From Limnochorda pilosa (lineage in GTDB: Bacteria; Bacillota; Limnochordia; Limnochordales; Limnochordaceae): a DNA stretch of 64,000 bases. This document shows, in pieces, positions 41,923 through 50,034 of this stretch; within the stretch, counting starts at the first letter, position 1, and each line of letters starts with the position of its first letter. The notes under the pieces are model-generated. The model did not search any database, was not told the DNA's origin, and saw only the letters and a program-made list of their open reading frames with translations. A program made the translations under genes and the position numbers. Location of the stretch: the NCBI RefSeq assembly GCF_001544015.1, contig NZ_AP014924.1, forward strand, positions 2,108,001-2,172,000. The letters run 5' to 3'.

Positions 41923-43014
41923 TCACAGAGACTCCGGGAAGTCAACCAGGGAAATGCTTTCCAGCGGTAGGCGATCCGCCACCGGCGGCAGCGGCAGAAA
42001 CGCGAGGTGCGGCTCGGTCTGGTACCAGTAGGCCGTGCTCGAGTAGTCGTCGCTCCGGTGGTTGGCGTGACCGTGCTCGATGGTGACTCGGATCGACTCG
42101 TTGAAGGTGATGGGGTCGACGATGTGATACCGGTACAGGGTGACCTTTCCACTCCAGTTGGGACCCCCGCCCAGGAGGATGCCGTAGTAGAGGGTCTGGA
42201 CCTCCTGCTGGGGGCACCAGGCGGTGCAGAAGTAGTCCTCGGTCCCGGTACCGTGCAGCGACGGCGGCCAGGGCTCTCCGTCGACGAAGATCATGTCGTC
42301 GCCTTCGCCGTACCAGTTCCACTCGCGGGTGAAGCGCAGGTTGTGGATGTTGAGGTTGCACCCCACGTAGTGGCCCCGCCCCCGAGCCTCAAGCAGCGTG
42401 TAGTTGCCCTCGCCCGTGGTGTTTTTGCCGCCGAAGCAGTAGAAGGCGTTGTCCACCGTTCGATCGTCGATCCCCTGGGTCAGCTCTCGCCGCCACATGG
42501 CGTGAAAGCGGAGCTCGTCGGCAGGAAGGGCGTCGTACGCTTCGTAGTCGATGTAGTAGTAGAACTTGACGTCCTGGCTGCTCTCGTTGTGCACGTGAAG
42601 CCGCGCGCCATCGGCAAAGGGCATCGGGAAGAAGCAGTTCATGGCCGCGCCGTTCTCGGGCCCCATGCTCAGGGCCGCGGAGGCGTAGTTCCGCGTCAGC
42701 CCGTGTCCCATGCCGAAGAAGTCGCCGTAGGGAGCCTCGACGCTGGGATGCTCCTCCCTGTCCCAGTAGAAGCGAAGCACCAGCCGGCGCGGAAGATAGG
42801 CTTCCGCGACGCCCGACTCGGGTGCGGTCGTCATCCAGATGTGGGTGATGCACCCGGCGCCCTCGATGGTAGCGATCTCAGCCTGCTCCCCCGCCCGGAT
42901 GGTCAGCCAGTCCCGGTTGCCACCCGTTCGATCGAAACTGGAGACGCGTCGCCGCCTACCGTGGCGCATGACCGACAACTCACGCAACGAAGAACCGATC
43001 CTCGGCACCGTCAT
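41923..43014 (-). CDS. DUF2961 protein, GH172-like glycoside hydrolase
   Basis: Cytoplasmic protein of 363 residues without a signal sequence. ATG 43014 follows GGGGGAG by 8 nt. The DUF2961 (GH172) core is clear: AGCITHIWMTT, LRFYWDREEHPSVEAPYGDF, FGMGHGLTRNYAS, NWYGEGDDMIFVDGEPWPPS, LHGTGTEDYFCTAWCP. The glutamates in EAPYGDFFG and GTGTEDYF are the likely catalytic ones by family analogy. Known GH172 enzymes act on alpha-D-arabinofuranosides or alpha-D-fructofuranosides. With a GH183-like protein and a D-arabinose-type isomerase in the operon, exo-D-arabinofuranosidase activity on imported fragments is the best guess. Confidence 0.88.
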   Translation of the reverse strand: MTVPRIGSSLRELSVMRHGRRRRVSSFDRTGGNRDWLTIRAGEQAEIATIEGAGCITHIWMTTAPESGVAEAYLPRRLVLRFYWDREEHPSVEAPYGDFFGMGHGLTRNYASAALSMGPENGAAMNCFFPMPFADGARLHVHNESSQDVKFYYYIDYEAYDALPADELRFHAMWRRELTQGIDDRTVDNAFYCFGGKNTTGEGNYTLLEARGRGHYVGCNLNIHNLRFTREWNWYGEGDDMIFVDGEPWPPSLHGTGTEDYFCTAWCPQQEVQTLYYGILLGGGPNWSGKVTLYRYHIVDPITFNESIRVTIEHGHANHRSDDYSSTAYWYQTEPHLAFLPLPPVADRLPLESISLVDFPESL

Positions 43015-43057
43015 GGTGGCTGCTCCCCCTCACTCGTCACTCTTGTGCCCTGCCTCC

Positions 43058-44485
43058 CTAGGCGACGACCACGGGCTCGATCCCCAGGTGCCAGCAGAAG
43101 GTGAGGAGCTCGGGCACCCAATCTCCATACACCCCGTGGATATGGTTGGCCGGGAAGCTTTGCAGGAACGTGTCGGCGCTGCACGCGAGCCGTACGAACG
43201 CGTGGGGCCAGTTGTCCTGCACCTGCGTGATGAGCCGGGCCTCCACGTCCGGATCCAGCCGCACGAACTCCCCTCGAACGACGTGCATCCGGTACTGGCG
43301 TCGCTCGCGGGTTAGCCGGGCCAGGGTCACGGGTCCGGGCTGCGCCACATGGAAGACCGAGGCGCCGCCGGCCGGGAAGAAGAAGTCCTGGGGCTTCAGC
43401 TCCACGTTCCGCAGGTTCGTCTCAGGGTCGAGGCTCCGGCCGGCGAAGTAGGTCGCGTGGGCGCCGGAGTTCACCAGGTCGAAGAGGCCGTGCTCCTTGA
43501 AGTAGTGGCGGACATCCGCGAAGAGGACCGGCGACCCCGTTGCGTGCTTGAAGACTTCCATCGTAAGCGCGGCGTCCATGTCCGCCTCCGTTGCACAGAC
43601 GATGGGGTCATGGGGACCGTCCCAGTCGTACGGGTCATTGAGGAACGCCTCTGCCACATCCATGGTGACGAAGTGCTCGGTGAGCTCCGGCTGGCTCTTG
43701 ATGCCCACGAAGTGAAAGCTCTTCTCGGCGATGATCTCCCGTAGGACGTCGTAGCTCGCGATCTGGAGGCGCAGCTTCTCGGGAGTGAGCTGCTGGCCAT
43801 CGTAGTGGACTTGCTTCACGTGGCCCTCCAGCCACCGTTGTGCCCTCTCGACCCTGGCGTTACCCGCAAGCTCTGTTGCCCTGCGAACGATCTCCCACTG
43901 ATCGACGTGTTCCACGTCGATCCCGAACTGCTCCGCCCAGAGGTCCGTCGGCGCCACGGCCGTGTTGATGCCGATGGCACGGCCGCCGAAGAGCCCGTAC
44001 GTCTCGCCGCGCAACGAGGCGACCGCATGGGCTCCCCGCACGAAGCTCAACACCTGCTGGAACACCGGCGCCTCCTCGATCTCGCCGAAGACGCGCCGGT
44101 AGCGGACGCCCATCTGATCCAGGGCTCCGGCGGCGGCCAGGACCGCGACCATACCGGGCTTCGCCGGGTTGACCTGCCCGAAGAGCAGGTAGGGCCCTGG
44201 TGCAAAGCGGGACGCCACCACCGAGAACTGCGGGAAGGCCCAGACCGCGTAGTTGAAGATGGTCGCTTCCACCCCTGCGACCTGCAGCTTGCGGGCCTCG
44301 GCCACGGCCGTCTCATTGGACCAGACGAGCTCCCCCGTTACCACATCGACGCCCGCCTCGACGAGCTTCCGGCGGAGCCTCTCCTCGTAGGCCTTGTTCT
44401 CCTGGATCTGCGGCTCGTGCGCGTAGGCACGGCCGTCAGAGAACGTCAAGATACCGACCTTCGGCCTGCGTGCCACAACAACCAC
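43058..44485 (-). CDS. L-fucose/D-arabinose isomerase-family protein
   Basis: A 475-residue sugar isomerase of the short L-fucose-isomerase-like group. Metal ligands expected in the family are visible: E300 (VCATEADMDAALTM), D324 (VLFADVRHYF) and a histidine near 448 (SFPANHIHGVYGDWVPELL). Related enzymes interconvert L-fucose/L-fuculose and D-arabinose/D-ribulose, because the two aldoses share configuration at C2-C4. It is the first gene of the operon, divergent from LacI and an FGGY kinase. No fuculose-phosphate aldolase is present, which favours D-arabinose. GTG 44485 is the chosen start; GTG 44476 is nearly as good. Confidence 0.87.
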   Translation of the reverse strand: MVVVARRPKVGILTFSDGRAYAHEPQIQENKAYEERLRRKLVEAGVDVVTGELVWSNETAVAEARKLQVAGVEATIFNYAVWAFPQFSVVASRFAPGPYLLFGQVNPAKPGMVAVLAAAGALDQMGVRYRRVFGEIEEAPVFQQVLSFVRGAHAVASLRGETYGLFGGRAIGINTAVAPTDLWAEQFGIDVEHVDQWEIVRRATELAGNARVERAQRWLEGHVKQVHYDGQQLTPEKLRLQIASYDVLREIIAEKSFHFVGIKSQPELTEHFVTMDVAEAFLNDPYDWDGPHDPIVCATEADMDAALTMEVFKHATGSPVLFADVRHYFKEHGLFDLVNSGAHATYFAGRSLDPETNLRNVELKPQDFFFPAGGASVFHVAQPGPVTLARLTRERRQYRMHVVRGEFVRLDPDVEARLITQVQDNWPHAFVRLACSADTFLQSFPANHIHGVYGDWVPELLTFCWHLGIEPVVVA

Positions 44486-44597
44486 ATCCCTTCTCGTCGC
44501 ATGGCCATGGTGTCGAGATCAACGCGTGCTGTACACGACCCGCCCCGGGACCCGCTCGTCCGGTTGTTGGCTTGTGCTAGGCTGCGTGGTGCTCATC

Positions 44598-44611
44598 TGG
44601 CATCGTTGCCA
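44598..44611. promoter_or_regulatory. LacI-type operator 1
   Basis: TGGCATCGTTGCCA, an almost perfect palindrome with the central CG expected for LacI-family sites, 113 bp upstream of the isomerase start. It overlaps a TTATAT (-10-like on the minus strand), so bound repressor could block the isomerase operon. Confidence 0.65.
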
Positions 44612-44806
44612 TATAACAGTTTTCGCCCACCGCCGAGGAACTCCTTCTCCCCTTCCCTCACTTCTTCACCACGACCTGAGCCCCACGCCGTGGTCGTGCG
44701 ATGAAACCCTTCGCGCAGCAAGTTTCCGCGATTCCAGCAAGCGCCGTCCTGTCGTTCCTCGTCCCCTGTGGGGCTGCAGGGAATCGCACGGCTGCTGGCG
44801 AATACG

Positions 44807-44820
44807 TGGCAACGCTATCA
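44807..44820. promoter_or_regulatory. LacI-type operator 2
   Basis: TGGCAACGCTATCA; its reverse complement TGATAGCGTTGCCA matches operator 1 at 11 of 14 positions, including CGTTGCCA. It lies 86 bp before the LacI-gene start and could provide autoregulation. Confidence 0.55.
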
Positions 44821-44905
44821 TGTCGAGCCCGCTTAGGGCTTCGTGCTCAGACCCCGGGGGCAGGCGCCGACCAGGCGGCTCCACCACCTGGCAGGAGGAA
44901 GGATC

Positions 44906-45964
44906 TTGGCCACCATCAAGGACGTGGCACGCGCGGCGGGCGTCTCACCTTCGACGGTGTCACGCGTCGTCCGCAACAGCGGATACGTGTCCGAGGAGGC
45001 CCGGGCGGCGGTCCTCGCCGCGGTCGAGCGACTGGATTACCACCCCAACGCCGTCGCCCGCAGCATGACCCAACAGCGAACGCACACGATCGGCGTCGTC
45101 ATCTCAGACATCGCCAACCCCTTCTTCCCTTCCGTGGTCAGGGGTATGGACGACGTCGCCCAGAGCAACGGCTACAAGCTGATCGTCTGTAACAGCGACG
45201 AGGACCCGGCCAAGGAACGGGATTTCGTCCGGGTGTTGCTCAGCCGGCAGGTGGACGGCCTCATCGTCGCCAGCACGGGCGGGGCCCTCCACGAGCTGGC
45301 CGCGGCCATGAACGACGGCGTGCCGGTCGTGCTCCTGGACCGCTTCCTGCGCCTTCCTGGCGCCGACGCGGTAGGCATCGACAACATCGACGCCGCCCAC
45401 CGGGCGGTGCGCCACCTGCTGGAGCTCGGCCACCGGCGGATCGGCATCATCTTGGGCCCGAACCACGTCCAGACCTCCAAGGCCCGGCTCGCCGGCTACC
45501 TGAAGGCCCTGCGGGCGTATGGTGTCCCGCCGGATCCGGCGCTCCAGCGCACAGGCGACTTCAAGGAGGCCGGCGGTTACAACCACACTCAGGCCCTTCT
45601 CGCCCTCGAACCCAGGCCCACCGCCCTTTTCACCACCAACAACCTCACGACCACCGGAGCCCTCATGGCGCTGCGCGAAGCCGGGGTCACCATCCCCGAT
45701 CAGATGGCCATCGTGGGCTTCGACGACATGCCCTGGGCCCGCATCGTCCGCCCTGCTCTGACGGTGGTGGAGCAGCCGACCTACCTGTTGGGCACCACGG
45801 CCGCCCAGCTGCTCTTCGCCCGGCTCAACGGCCGGGAGACGTCGCCGGTGGGGCGGATCGTGCAGCTGGAGGCGAACCTCGTGGTGCGCGAATCGTGTGG
45901 GGCGCGCCAGCACCGGTCGATCGACCAACAGGGTCACGCGTCCTCGGCGGCGCGTGCTCGATAA
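44906..45964 (+). CDS. LacI-family transcriptional regulator
   Basis: A 352-residue repressor. TTG 44906 follows AGGAGGAAGG, giving the canonical LacI start MATIKDVARAAGVSPSTVSR; the HTH is directly followed by YHPNAVARSMTQQRTHTIGV, the hinge. The periplasmic-binding-like domain includes VVISDIANPFFPSVVRGMDD, VDGLIVAST, and the late MAIVGFDDMPWARIVRPALT. It is divergent from the isomerase operon and 13 bp upstream of the FGGY kinase, with two operator-like palindromes in the 420-bp gap. The inducer is probably a pentose or pentulose of the pathway (inference). Confidence 0.95.
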   Translation: MATIKDVARAAGVSPSTVSRVVRNSGYVSEEARAAVLAAVERLDYHPNAVARSMTQQRTHTIGVVISDIANPFFPSVVRGMDDVAQSNGYKLIVCNSDEDPAKERDFVRVLLSRQVDGLIVASTGGALHELAAAMNDGVPVVLLDRFLRLPGADAVGIDNIDAAHRAVRHLLELGHRRIGIILGPNHVQTSKARLAGYLKALRAYGVPPDPALQRTGDFKEAGGYNHTQALLALEPRPTALFTTNNLTTTGALMALREAGVTIPDQMAIVGFDDMPWARIVRPALTVVEQPTYLLGTTAAQLLFARLNGRETSPVGRIVQLEANLVVRESCGARQHRSIDQQGHASSAARAR

Positions 45965-45977
45965 GGAGGCCTAACCC

Positions 45978-47504
45978 ATGGAGCACCTCATCGGTCTCGA
46001 CATCGGAACCCAGGGGACCAAGGCGGTGGTGGTCCGACGCGACGGCCGTGTGCTCGGCTCGAGCTACGTAGGCTACGACGTGGATCAGCCCCGGCCCCTC
46101 TGGGCCGAGCAGTGGCCCGACGTCTGGCTCGACGCCTCCTACCAAGCGATCCGCGACGTGCTGGACCGTTCGGGCGCGGCGCCGTCGGAGGTGGCTGGCC
46201 TCGCGATCAGCAGCCTCTACGGCGGCTCGGGGATTCCCGTGGATCGGGACCTCCAGCCCCTGGCCCCCTGCCTCATCTGGATGGACCGGCGCGCTTCGGC
46301 GGAGGTGCGCTGGGTGCAGGAGCACGTGGACCTGGAACGCCTCTACCGGATCACCAGCAACACGGTGGACTCTTACTACGGTTTCACAAAGATCCTGTGG
46401 ATCAAGAACAACCTGCCCGACGTCTGGGAGAAGACCCACCTCTTCCTGCCGCCCAACGCGTACGTGATTCACCGGCTCACGGGGGAGGTGGCCATCGACC
46501 ACACCTCCGCCGGCAACCTGGGCGGCCTCTACGACGTTCACCGGCGGGCCTGGAGCGAGGAGATGGCCGAGGCGTTGGGGATCCCCCTGGGGCTGATGCC
46601 GCAGCGGATCGTGGCCTCGCAGGACGTCGTCGGACGGGTCACCGCTGAGGCGGCGCGCGCCACAGGGCTTACGGAGGGCACCCCGGTGGTGGCCGGCGGC
46701 GTCGACGCCCCCGTGGCGACCCTCAGCGCCGGCGCCTTCCGTGAAGGCCACCACGTGGCCATGGTGGGCACCTCCATGTGCTGGGGCTTCATCACCGACC
46801 GGACCAACCTCACGCCCGCCCTGGTGAGCTACCCGCACGTCGTGGATCCCATGCACACCCTCTACACCTTCGGTGGCGCGGCGACGGCCGGCGCCGTGGT
46901 CCGGTGGTTCCGGGACGTCCTGGGCCGGCCCGAGAAGGAGGCCGCCGAGCGCCTGGGGGTGGACGCCTACTCCCTGCTCGAGCTTGAGTCCATGCAGGTC
47001 CCGGCGGGCTCGGACGGTCTCCTGGTCCTCCCGTACTTCATGGGCGAGCGCTCGCCCATCTGGGACGGAAACGCCCGGGGTACCGTTCTGGGGCTGAGCC
47101 TCTACCACTCCAAGGCCCACCTCTACAAGGCGTTCATGGAGGGTGTGGCCTTCGCCTTGCGCCACAACATGGAGAGTGCTCCAGGGGTGGACCTCGACCG
47201 CGAGATGATCCTGGTGGGCGGGGCGGCCAAGTCCATGGTCTGGCCCCAGATCTTCGCCGACGTCACCGGCTTCCCGGTGCGTACCGTGGAGCAGGACGTG
47301 GAGGCGCCGCTGGGCGACGCCCTGCTGGCGGGCCTGGGAACCGGCGTGGTCGACCACCCCGAGGCCTTGCTGGGCTGGCTCACCTACCGGGAACCCGTGC
47401 GGCCCCGGGAAGAGCTGAAGCCGCTCTACGACCACCTCTTCGAGGAGTACAAGGCGCTCTATACCAGCCTCAAGGGCAACATGGCGCGGCTCTACGGGGC
47501 GTGA
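45978..47504 (+). CDS. FGGY-family pentulose kinase
   Basis: Carbohydrate kinase of 508 residues. ATG 45978 follows AAGGAGG. The N-terminal phosphate loop is IGLDIGTQGTKAVVV (about 5-19); the catalytic aspartate region is GGVDAPVATLSAGAF; the C-terminal FGGY signature region includes YKAFMEGVAFALRHN and ILVGGAAKSMVWPQIFADVT. Overall it is closest to xylulokinase-like members. In the context of a D-arabinose/L-fucose isomerase, a D-ribulokinase giving D-ribulose 5-phosphate is the logical role. It is co-transcribed with LacI. Confidence 0.92.
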   Translation: MEHLIGLDIGTQGTKAVVVRRDGRVLGSSYVGYDVDQPRPLWAEQWPDVWLDASYQAIRDVLDRSGAAPSEVAGLAISSLYGGSGIPVDRDLQPLAPCLIWMDRRASAEVRWVQEHVDLERLYRITSNTVDSYYGFTKILWIKNNLPDVWEKTHLFLPPNAYVIHRLTGEVAIDHTSAGNLGGLYDVHRRAWSEEMAEALGIPLGLMPQRIVASQDVVGRVTAEAARATGLTEGTPVVAGGVDAPVATLSAGAFREGHHVAMVGTSMCWGFITDRTNLTPALVSYPHVVDPMHTLYTFGGAATAGAVVRWFRDVLGRPEKEAAERLGVDAYSLLELESMQVPAGSDGLLVLPYFMGERSPIWDGNARGTVLGLSLYHSKAHLYKAFMEGVAFALRHNMESAPGVDLDREMILVGGAAKSMVWPQIFADVTGFPVRTVEQDVEAPLGDALLAGLGTGVVDHPEALLGWLTYREPVRPREELKPLYDHLFEEYKALYTSLKGNMARLYGA

Positions 47505-47643
47505 TCGAAGGAGTCCCGCGCCCTCTGGAGGAATCTTCAACCAGGCGGCTGTCTCGCCGCCCACACCGGCGCGCTGGGGGCACGGTCGGGACAGGCAACG
47601 GAAGCGTGCCCTCTTTCGCGCGCCTCCGGAGGGGGCATCTCAG

Positions 47644-49686
47644 GTGGAGTTGCGCTGGCGGAGACGCCTGGCGGGGGTTCTCGTTGCGCTCGCGCTGCTG
47701 GTCTCCTTCTCCTCGGTCGCCGGAGCGTCGGAGCTGGTCCTCATGGCCACCACGGACATCCACGCCAACATTTACCCCTGGGACTACTACGGGAACCGGC
47801 CGGACGAAAGCGTGGGGTTGGCCAAGATCTACACCCTGGTGAAACAGATCCGGGCGGAACACCCGAACACACTCCTGGTCGACGACGGCGACCTCATCCA
47901 GGGCTCGCCCCTGGCCTCGTACCTGGTGAACGTAAAGCCGCCGGACCTGGGCGAGGTTCACCCGATCATCGACGTGCTGAACCGCATGGGCTTCGACGCG
48001 GCAGCCATCGGAAACCACGAGTTCAACTTCGGCCTGCCCTACGCCGAGAACGTCTTTGCCGGCGCCGCCTTCCCCATCCTTTCGGCCAACGTCTATGAGC
48101 CGGGAACCCGAGAGCCCCACTTCACCCCCTACGTGATCCTGGAGCGGAGCCTGGATGGCAAGCCCATCAAGATCGGGCTGATCGGTTTCACCCCGCCCCA
48201 GATCATGGTGTGGGACCGGGGCAACCTGACCGGCAAGGTGGAGGCCGGCAGCATCGTGGACGCCGCCCGCCGGTTCGTTCCCGACATGAAGGCGCAGGGT
48301 GCCGACCTGATCGTCGCCCTGGCCCACACGGGGGCCTATCCGGGCGCCTCCACCGCTCCGGGCGCGCTCGCCGAGAACGCCGCCTTCGCCCTGGCCCAGA
48401 CCGTTCCCGGCATCGACGTGATCGTGGTGGGCCACTCCCACCAGGAGATCCCTGGAAAGGGCTTACCCGACCATCCCGACGGCCAGGTAAACGGCGTCCA
48501 GCTCGTTCAGCCCAGCTTCTGGGGGAAGGCCCTGGGCGTGGTGACCCTGGATCTCGAGGCGGGCTCAGACGGGTGGCGGGTGACGGCCAAGAAGGCGGAA
48601 CTGCTGCCCGTCAAAGAGGTCCAGCCGGCGCCGGAGGTCGTCGCGTGGGCCCGCCCCGTCCACGAGGCCACCGTGGCCTACGTCACCAGCCCCATCGGTG
48701 AAACGCTGGTGCCCATCAGCAGCCGGGCCAGCCAGCTTACCGACACTGCCGTGATCCAGCTCATCAACGACGTCCAGCGGCAGTACGTGCAAGAGCACCT
48801 GAAGGGCACAGAGTACGAGCGCCTGCCCGTGCTCTCGGCCGCCGCGCCCTTCAAGAGCGGGTACGGCGGTGAGACCGACTTCACCGACATCCCGTCTGGC
48901 GGAGTCACCATCGGCGACGTGGCCTCCATGTACATCTACGACAACACCCTCAAGGCCATCAAGGTCACCGGGGCGGATCTGAAAGCGTGGCTTGAGCACG
49001 CGTCCAGGAAGTTCAACCAGATCTCCCCGGGCCATGGCGATCAGCCGCTCTTCACAAGCTGGCCGGGCTACAACTTCGACCAGATCGATGGCATCGGGTA
49101 TCGCATCGACGCGACCCAGCCCGAGGGCCAGCGGATCGTGGACCTCACCTTCCAGGGCCGGCCCGTCGCGCCGGACCAGGCCTTCGTCCTGGCCACCAAC
49201 AACTACCGGGCCGACGGCGGCGGTGGCTTCCCCGCCACGGGCGAGAAGGCTCAGGTGGTCTTCGACCCCCAGATCGCCAGCCGTCAGCTCATCGTGGAGG
49301 CCATCTCCAGGGCGGGTACCATCAACCCCACCCCGGACCACAACTGGTCCCTGGTGCCCAACTACCTGGACCATCCCCAGGCTGCCTACGTCTACCCGCT
49401 GGTGGATCGCGGCATCTACGTGGGGGACCTGCAGGGACGCCTCGCCCTGGACGCGCCGCTCACCCGCGGGGTCTGGGCGGGCATGGTGAAGCGGGGGCTG
49501 GGCCTTGACCTCGCTGTGGACCAGCCCGGCGCCCCCGTGACGGCCGCGGACGCCGCCCGCGATCTCGGAGGTTACGTGGGCGACGAGCTCCTGGCCGGTG
49601 ACGCCGATCAGACCCTCACCCAGGCCGACGCCGCCCAGCTCCTGGCCGGCATTCTGGCCGCCCAGTCGGTGCTGGTGGGCCGCTGA
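47644..49686 (+). CDS. Secreted 5'-nucleotidase / 2',3'-cyclic-nucleotide phosphodiesterase
   Basis: Exported phosphoesterase of 680 residues, cutting phosphate from extracellular nucleotides. The signal is at about 8-28 (LAGVLVALALLVSFSSVAGA). Metallophosphoesterase motifs: ATTDIHANI, DDGDLIQGSPL, GNHEFNFG, GHSHQE. The C-terminal nucleotidase domain holds PFKSGYGG, IYDNTLKAIKVTGADLKAWL and ATNNYRADGGGGFP. The last 110 residues (VYPLVDRGIYVGDLQGRLAL and two later repeats) resemble a degenerate S-layer-homology-like region that might tether it to the wall. GTG 47644 is the likely start. It lies 139 bp downstream of the FGGY kinase and may be unrelated to sugar use. Confidence 0.92.
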   Translation: MELRWRRRLAGVLVALALLVSFSSVAGASELVLMATTDIHANIYPWDYYGNRPDESVGLAKIYTLVKQIRAEHPNTLLVDDGDLIQGSPLASYLVNVKPPDLGEVHPIIDVLNRMGFDAAAIGNHEFNFGLPYAENVFAGAAFPILSANVYEPGTREPHFTPYVILERSLDGKPIKIGLIGFTPPQIMVWDRGNLTGKVEAGSIVDAARRFVPDMKAQGADLIVALAHTGAYPGASTAPGALAENAAFALAQTVPGIDVIVVGHSHQEIPGKGLPDHPDGQVNGVQLVQPSFWGKALGVVTLDLEAGSDGWRVTAKKAELLPVKEVQPAPEVVAWARPVHEATVAYVTSPIGETLVPISSRASQLTDTAVIQLINDVQRQYVQEHLKGTEYERLPVLSAAAPFKSGYGGETDFTDIPSGGVTIGDVASMYIYDNTLKAIKVTGADLKAWLEHASRKFNQISPGHGDQPLFTSWPGYNFDQIDGIGYRIDATQPEGQRIVDLTFQGRPVAPDQAFVLATNNYRADGGGGFPATGEKAQVVFDPQIASRQLIVEAISRAGTINPTPDHNWSLVPNYLDHPQAAYVYPLVDRGIYVGDLQGRLALDAPLTRGVWAGMVKRGLGLDLAVDQPGAPVTAADAARDLGGYVGDELLAGDADQTLTQADAAQLLAGILAAQSVLVGR

Positions 49687-49758
49687 GTCGCTGGCCCCGA
49701 GGCGCCCGGGGATGGGGTCGTCCCATACCCGGGCATGAGGGGTCGTTCCGCACCCCGA

Positions 49759-49788
49759 GGAGCCGGCTGCAAGAGAGCCGGCTCCTTT
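49759..49788 (+). terminator. Rho-independent terminator
   Basis: GGAGCCGGCT and AGCCGGCTCC (perfect 10-bp stem, 7-nt loop) followed by TTTCC, 73 nt past the nucleotidase stop. Confidence 0.7.
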
Positions 49789-49804
49789 CCGTTGGGCCCG
49801 GGCT

Positions 49805-49930
49805 GCGCCCGCTCCTCACCCCCCAACTGGCCGGGGCCTACGCGGTGAAGACCCCCAAGACGCTCACCCGCGACCTGAACGCCCTGGTTCGGGCGGGCCT
49901 TCTTCTCCGGGCGGTTCCCATCGCCGCCTG
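49805..49930 (+). pseudogene. Helix-turn-helix protein remnant
   Basis: A stop-free stretch reads LTPQLAGAYAVKTPKTLTRD then LNALVRAGLL, the form of a winged-helix domain at the end of a Fic-type or replication-type regulator, without start or remaining domains. The rest of the 348-bp gap between the nucleotidase and the HAD gene, apart from the terminator, shows nothing else. Confidence 0.35.
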
Positions 49931-50034
49931 CATGTGCTATCCTGCCAGAAGGCGGACACCGGAGGTCGCCTGCGGAAGGCCCGGGACCGCCTCGGGCAGG
50001 CTCCGACCCGCACCGGAAAGAAGCAGCGGCCCCG

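Noticed and set aside
43058-47504. L-fucose utilisation as the role of the isomerase-kinase genes.
   Set aside because: No fuculose-1-phosphate aldolase or fucosidase is present; GH183/GH172-type neighbours point to D-arabinose. Not fully excluded.
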